From Spiroplasma endosymbiont of Agriotes lineatus (lineage in GTDB: Bacteria; Bacillota_I; Bacilli_A; Mycoplasmatales; Nriv7): 64,000 nucleotides of DNA. The stretch is taken from assembly GCF_964019485.1 (NCBI RefSeq), contig NZ_OZ026448.1, positions 1,116,001 through 1,180,000 on the forward strand. The letters run 5' to 3'. Shown here piece by piece: positions 58,634-64,000 of the stretch (position 1 is the stretch's first letter; the number at the start of each line of letters is the position of its first letter). Below the pieces are notes generated by a model. The model had not been told where the DNA came from, ran no database searches, and saw only the letters and a program-made list of their open reading frames with translations. Position numbers and translations under genes: made by a program.

Positions 58634-61152
58634 ATGAAAAAATTATTACGTTTATTATCAATATCAACTTTATTAACAAGTATTCCTGCTGCTCCGTTGC
58701 TTGCTAATGTTAATGCACCTCTGACTCGTGCCAAACGCGATGTCAGTGCATTAACATCTAATTCAAACAACGACTATCTACCACCAACAAAAATTAATAT
58801 GTCTTATTTTGGTGATGTCGATGATGTTTCATCAATTATGATTGATAAACAAAATAATGTATATTTTGGTGCTGATAAAGGTGCTTTTGTTTTAAAGCGG
58901 GGTTCAACAAGACTAACCAAAATTAACGGAATAAATAGTCGTGTTTATTCAGTTGCGATCGATAGTAATTAATAATGTTTATTTTAGAACGCGAGATGAA
59001 TGGTGCTTATGTTTTAAAACAAGCAGAAACGACAGCAGAACGAATAAATGGTATTAGTGAACATGTTTATTCAGTTGCGATTGATAAACAAAATAATGTA
59101 TATTTTGGTACAAGTAGCGGGGTATATATTTTAAATCGAGGCAAAATAATCGCAACAAAAATGAATAAAATAAATGATGATATTAAATCTATTTTTATAG
59201 ATAAACAAGACAATGTTTATTTTGATACAGCTCATGGTTTTTATGTTTTAAAACAAAAGGAAACAATGCCAACCAAAATAAATGGTATAAATGAGCATGT
59301 TTAATCAATTGCAATAGATAATAACAACAATGTTTATTTTGGTAGTGATTATGGTGCTTTTGTTTTAAAGCAGGGTTTCAACAACTGTAACACCAATAAA
59401 AGGTAGTAGTAAACATGTTTCATCAATTGCGATCAATAACAATAACAATGTTTATTTTGGCGGAGATAATAAATTAAATTATATTACTACTATTTTAGAT
59501 TGAGTAAAACAACGAAGTCAGTTTAATTTAGTTGATAACAAACAAGACAGTGATTTGAACTCGCCCTGACTTAATTACGGTGGATGGGGAGTTAAATATT
59601 GATATTACTAACCCGAACATCGACAAAGTTATCTTTGATAATGTCCAGCAACCACAAACAGCGAAAAAATGAACCATCAATGTTAAACCCGAAATAAGCG
59701 AAAGAGATCATAATTTACAAGTATTTTTTACTTTGGGCGGAAAACAATACACGAGTGAAATTACGGTCTCAATGCAAACCAAAATTGACCCACTTAAACC
59801 AATTGTCAAAGAAAATCTAGATAAGGTGATTAAATTTGGAAATGATAATAATTTAGGGAATATCTTAGATAACAACGACAGTACTATTAAAGCAAAAATT
59901 CAGCAAATTAATTCTCGCATTATTGATTTTTTACAAATTGCAATTGCAAAAAAAGATATTCATTCAGCAACTTTAACCGCAAAACCAGATAGCAAAGGTT
60001 ACCAAGGTTCAGTTGTTGTTAAATACAATGTTGTACCGGCAACAATTGTTGATTTAAAAATTGACCTACAACCAACAACACCAACACAACAGCACAAGTT
60101 GATAAAGATTATGTCGGACAAATTGATCCTAGCGCAATTACAAGCCCAGTTAATACATTCTACTATGTCAATAGTGAAAGTAAAATCACAATGCCTAAAC
60201 CAACAACAGCAAGTAGTGTCATAACTGGGGTGGTATATGGTTGTGATGAGTAATGAAATAAAACATCACAACATAATTCAATTGATTCAACAAATGGTGT
60301 TGTGTTAGATGATTCACAGTTAGCAACAAGTGATGGGAAATATGTTATTGAATTGTCAGATAATTCATTTCATACAAACAACATTTATTTACAAATAGCA
60401 CCAAAAAAAGTAATCACAAATTATTTTGATACACCAAATGGTAAACAATTTGAACAACGGGCAGAAGATAATGGATATAAAAATATTCGTGGATATCGTG
60501 CTAGTCAACTGAATAATTTGTTTGCGTTATCGAAAACTTGAAAACAAAGTTTAACACATTTAAAACTGCAATTAGATAACTTTGTTGTTGATGACATTAA
60601 AAATGTTGCGCAAGATGAAATTAATAACTATAAAACAAAACTACTGGATGATGTAAAATCGCAAGTTGAAAAATATGTTCCCGGTGTCATTAGAAAACAC
60701 CGATTATAAAGTTCTTGCTGATAATCTTGTTGCGGGTGATTGAACTACTAGCAAAGATGTCAAAGTTCAAGCAGTTGATGGTAGTACAAAATTGTTGAGT
60801 TTTATCGCTGCAACAATTCCCGCACAACCAAAAGGGCCACCCAGAGCCACTAGTACCAAATATAGAAACAAGCCCCAACGCCCGATAATAAAGATGAGGA
60901 CAGTAAACTGTGAATTATTGGTGTCGTGGTTGGTGTCTTGGGGTTTGGTGGCATTGTATACTTGCTGTTTCGTAAATTTGTTTTTAATAAATATATCTTG
61001 CCGAAAATTTATGCTCGTCGTCAACAAAAAGTAGTTGAACAATGAAAACGCGACACGACCGCGAAGAAGCCGAAGAACTAGCACACAAACAAGCCGAACG
61101 CAAACAAAAACAAAACAGCAAAAATGATAACAATAAAGGAGGTGGCGAATAA
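58634..61152 (+). pseudogene. SARP1/ScARP-like adhesin, decayed
   Basis: Rejoined, it is about 835 residues: signal peptide (MKKLLRLLSISTLLTSIPAA), sarpin-type repeats (SIMIDKQNNVYFGADKGAF, SVAIDKQNNVYFGTSSGVY), a large mid-domain (VNTFYYVNSESKITMPKPT, YFDTPNGKQFEQRAEDNGYK), and a C-terminal membrane anchor (LWIIGVVVGVLGFGGIVYLL) with a basic coiled tail ending NDNNKGGGE. As I recall, this architecture is that of S. citri SARP1/ScARP adhesins, which are encoded on pSci plasmids and linked to insect-cell attachment. At least six lesions interrupt it (near 58970, 59302, 59383, 59570, 60085, 60250, 60680, 60880). Its end overlaps the next start (TAATG). Confidence 0.75.
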
Positions 61153-61369
61153 TGGTTCAATTTTTAGCGACAGGCGGCATCAATGATTTACTTAATAAAA
61201 TTTTAGGTATTTCACAATGCCGATATTAATTTCCGGTGCTGTTGTTTCGGCAATTATTATGATTGGTGTTTATGCTATTGGTGGTAAGGTAAGTTTAACG
61301 CCGGTAGCAACAATTGCAAAGAAACAATTAAAAAAGTTCAGGTTAATCCATCTTGTTTATACTTATTAA
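61152..61369 (+). pseudogene. Small membrane protein downstream of the adhesin, frameshifted
   Basis: GGAGGTGG precedes ATG 61152. It reads MVQFLATGGINDLLNKILGI, shifts near 61215, and continues ISGAVVSAIIMIGVYAIGG, a hydrophobic span, to TAA. Overlap with the adhesin gene implies coupled translation in the ancestor. Small membrane proteins in this place are expected in plasmid-type adhesin clusters; function unknown. Confidence 0.55.
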
Positions 61370-61487
61370 TTCAGCACCTAAATAAGTATTAATTTTAGGC
61401 CGCGATATATTTATCTTTAGGTTTGCTTTTATTGCGACCACCACGGTATCAAAGCACGGGTCTTACGGGTCTTACGGCGGTTAAATA

Positions 61488-61529
61488 AAAACTCCTTCTT
61501 ATTCTTAATTAAGAATAAGAAGGAGTTTT
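61488..61529. terminator. Perfect 42-nt palindrome, bidirectional terminator
   Basis: AAAACTCCTTCTTATTCTTA is the first part of a 21-base arm exactly repeated in reverse complement, ending GGAGTTTT. It lies between convergent remnants. The 118 bp before it (61370-61487) holds no gene I recognise but has a 9-bp tandem duplication (GGGTCTTAC). Confidence 0.85.
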
Positions 61530-61553
61530 GAAAATTATTAAATAATAAATTAA

Positions 61554-62501
61554 CTAAAACCCTTGATATTGTCTTTTATTATCAACATTTGATAAATCAA
61601 TGACTAGCGGTTGATCATCTTTTTGAAGTAACGCTCGAAACACTTGATAAACAATAGTATACATAAAAATTAATTTTATTGTTGCTATAATCTGGCTAAA
61701 GAATCCGCGGCTCTCACGACAAAAAATTTGATTTAAATAACCAATAATAATAATAGTATTAACTACAAGAAGAATAAACATTTTAATAAATATAAAAATA
61801 ATATTAAACCCAATCATTAACTTAGCAAACTGATCATTAACCGATTTTACTGGCACATTTTGTAAGGAATTACTATCTGGCAAATTAACATTTTTTAATT
61901 TACTAATTGATAATAAACCCGCCACCCCAAATAATAAGAATGCCACACCAATACTTAAAGTAATAACAAATGTTTGTTTTATATTGACAATTTCACTATT
62001 AGCACTTTTTATCAATAGTAAAGCAAAAGCAAAAATTATTAACAGCACACCCGATAAAGCAAAAACGCCTGATTCGTGTAGTGCTATTTTTCTTTTCGCT
62101 CTAATACCGGTCTCAATTTTTTTTGACCTAATGAAAGCAACATAAATCCAGTCAAAAATGTCATATTAAAGAAACTATAAACTAAAATTAGTCAACGATG
62201 TTTAATAAATTGCTCATCATTAAGTGATATTGCTCACTTAATGATTAAAGCACTATAAATTAATTGCATTACTCCCCATATAAATAATTAATGCTGTAAT
62301 TGAAAAATAATCCTCATTTATAGCACTAGCAATTTTTGTACAAAAATTGCTATCATGAGTTGTTAACTCCGTAATCTGATTGCTTAATGCTGTAATTGTA
62401 TAAAAAGCAATCATTGTTAACACAAAGAACGCGCAAATAAACACAAGAATATTAGCAAAAATTAGAAAAAAACGGCCAAATGGAAAATTAGAATTTTTCA
62501 T
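61554..62501 (-). pseudogene. Multi-span membrane protein, two frameshifts
   Basis: ATG 62501 (MKNSNFPFGRFFLIFANILV). Spans: ILVFICAFFVLTMIAFY, then after a shift near 62275 LIYSALIIKWAISLNDEQF and LVYSFFNMTFLTGFMLLSLG, then after an extra A near 62120 LSGVLLIIFAFALLLIK, FVITLSIGVAFLLFGVAGLL and FIKMFILLVVNTIIIIGY. It ends at TAG/TAA 61554 with NVDNKRQYQGF. About 315 residues with six or seven spans when rejoined. No family recognised. Confidence 0.6.
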
Positions 62502-62689
62502 TATAAAAAATCTCTTTCATTAGACTTGGTACATAATCTTTAATACTTCTCAATTATAAAATAATATTATTTGTTCTTGTATTTTTTCATTATTTTACTC
62601 CTTGTTGTTTCAAATTTCATAAGTGTTTAATTTTTGCCAAGCATAGTTATTAACGAACCAATTGTTTATAATAAATTTAATATTTTTTA
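62502..62689. other. Spacer with a MITE tip
   Basis: AGACTTGGTACATAATC at 62522 matches the left tip of the element at 56214; a matching right tip is not clear. 62645-62689 matches the viral spacer at 33575-33619. No gene. Confidence 0.45.
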
Positions 62690-64000
62690 TTAAATTGGAT
62701 AAAAATTAAAAGTTGGCTTGGGGTTACTTTCGCTTGCTCTTGATATTATTGCTTTTCCATTAAAAGTAATGCTATTATCTTCGTTAATAGTAATTTCATT
62801 GGGTAATAAACTATATTTTTATAATATTTGCATTGCCTCTGTAATTGATAATGTAATTGTTTGTTCTTTGTTATTATCATCAATTATTTTAGCAGTAATT
62901 ATTCCATTAATTTTTTGTTTTAAATCTAAATTAGTTTTAATTGAAAATAATCTGATTACATATTGGGCTGTAAGGCGTTGTTTTTTTCCCACAGATAATT
63001 CTTGTTCTGGTGAATGCAACAAATCACGATTTAAAATTAATTCTTGTTCTTGTTTATTTATGTTTGATAAATCAAAATTCTTTGATAATGTATTTTTAAT
63101 TTCAGAAGCTTTTTTATTTGAACTTGTAAAATCAGTTAATATCATTTCGTCATCAATATTTAAATTTCATCCCTTAACTATATTTTTTGAGTTATTTATG
63201 TTTAATCCTGTTGTAATTTGAAATAAATATTTTGCCTTAGTTTCATAACTAAATGAAGGTACTTTAATTTTTTGTGCACCCGAAGAAGCAGTGTTAGAAA
63301 AATCAATTGGTTTAAAACAAACATTCTTTTCATCAGCTAATTTTAATGAATCTGAAGTGCTTGATATTTCAATCGCAGAAAACATTAAGTTATCAATATC
63401 AATATTAATTTCTTTTATTTCTTTAAATATTAAATTTGGGTTTTCATCGCGAAATTTAAAAAATGATGCTTTTTTAATTAATTCATTTAAATTAATAATT
63501 TTATTTTCTTCATTATTAATTAAATATTTTACATTTATAATATTATTACTTAAATTATTTTTTATTTTTACATTAGCTGAATTATCTGTTTTGTTAATAA
63601 TTTCTAATTGCGAAATATCTAAAATGGGATTTAAATAATTTAATTCATTTAAAATTACATCATTAGAATTATCATTAATTTCTCCTAAATTTGAATTTAA
63701 ATCATATTCACTATATTCATAAACATTGTGATTTTCTGAACCGAAATATAATTTATTTTTAAAAACCAAATCAGAAGAATGAATTGCTCCTTTTGTTTTT
63801 ATTATAATTTTTTGCTGTTGTGTTATAGGATCATATTCATACACATTCTTATCTCATCTGAACCAAAATATAACTTATTATTGAAAACTACCCCCAGAAG
63901 ATCAAATTTCTCCATTTGTTTGAATAACAATTTTTTGTTGTCCTGTTACTCTGTTACTGGATCATACTCATAAACATTATGATCACTTGAACCAAAATAA
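62690..64000 (-). pseudogene. Proviral exported protein with YFGS/VYEYD repeats, second copy, cut by the window edge
   Basis: Homologous to 33620-35015 and less damaged: from 63844 it reads KNKLYFGSENHNVYEYSEYD, LNELNYLNPILDISQLEIIN, SKNIVKGWNLNID and LSVGKKQRLTAQYVIRLFS in one frame to a TAA at 62821-62819. After that the frame stays open (LLPNEITINEDNSITFNGKA) to TAA 62690, so the first TAA is probably a new nonsense change. Upstream, 63850-63990 has three lesions, including an 8-bp duplication (CTGTTACT). The N-terminus lies outside the window. Confidence 0.65.

Noticed and set aside
1-64000. tRNA or rRNA genes
   Set aside because: No cloverleaf with conserved T-loop sequence or rRNA-like GC-richer block was recognised by eye; a tRNAscan run would settle it.

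Overview
The window is a piece of a Spiroplasma chromosome, probably of the Citri clade. It is very A+T rich. TGA is read as tryptophan throughout: real genes run through in-frame TGA and end at TAA or TAG. It is crowded with plectrovirus (SpV1-type) sequence, IS256-, IS3-, ISLre2- and IS5-type elements, spiralin-like and sarpin-like surface proteins, and a remnant resembling the plasmid-borne adhesins of S. citri. I name the genus with confidence and not the species. No rRNA, tRNA or CRISPR array was recognised.

Layout. 1-2.9 kb: right part of a decayed provirus (surface-protein gene, ISLre2 transposase) and two ~300-bp terminal-inverted-repeat elements. 2.9-6.7 kb: IS256 copy abutting the parB stop, then the minus-strand block rsmG-parA-parB. 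6.7-10.7 kb: a wholly decayed nucleoside/sugar ABC transporter whose first permease was split by an inversion bounded by proviral ends. 11.3-12.5 kb: repeat lipoprotein. 13-14.8 kb: IS256 inside a MITE. 14.9-17 kb: glycosyltransferase, RDD membrane protein, UvrD/PcrA fragment. 17-19.3 kb: IS256, IS5 and rsmD remnants. 19.4-25.9 kb: def, RNase J, a lipoprotein, rnhC, acpS and an ssb remnant. 26-27.2 kb: truncated IS256.

27.2-38.06 kb is the centrepiece: a complete SpV1-like provirus of about 8.29 kb once two nested insertions (IS256 with an 8-bp duplication, IS3 with a 3-bp duplication) are removed. It reads left terminal repeat, leader with hairpins, a run of about 13 small genes (coat, Zot-like ATPase, membrane proteins), a terminator, an opposite-strand surface-protein gene, an ISLre2 transposase, and a right terminal repeat. 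The ~300-bp MITE-like repeats carry the same ends.

38.5-45.2 kb is conserved chromosome: a phosphohexomutase overlapping a YhaM-type nuclease, a HIT hydrolase and two large lipoproteins in tandem. 46.1-48.2 kb encodes a spiralin-like lipoprotein with five near-identical 333-bp repeats. 50.6-51.9 kb is a DEAD-box helicase. 52.0-55.3 kb is a rearranged provirus bounded by 257-bp inverted repeats with three mismatches. 55.4-58 kb holds two lipoproteins, one made of eight repeats, and a mosaic of element tips. 58.6-62.5 kb is a decayed SARP1/ScARP-like adhesin with plasmid-type neighbours. 62.7-64 kb is another proviral surface-protein pseudogene cut by the window edge.

Informational and cell-surface genes survive as short islands. 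Between them proviral ends and insertion sequences have broken or inverted genes. Many reading frames are damaged by homopolymer indels, some of which could be sequencing errors, and by short 5-9-bp tandem duplications.
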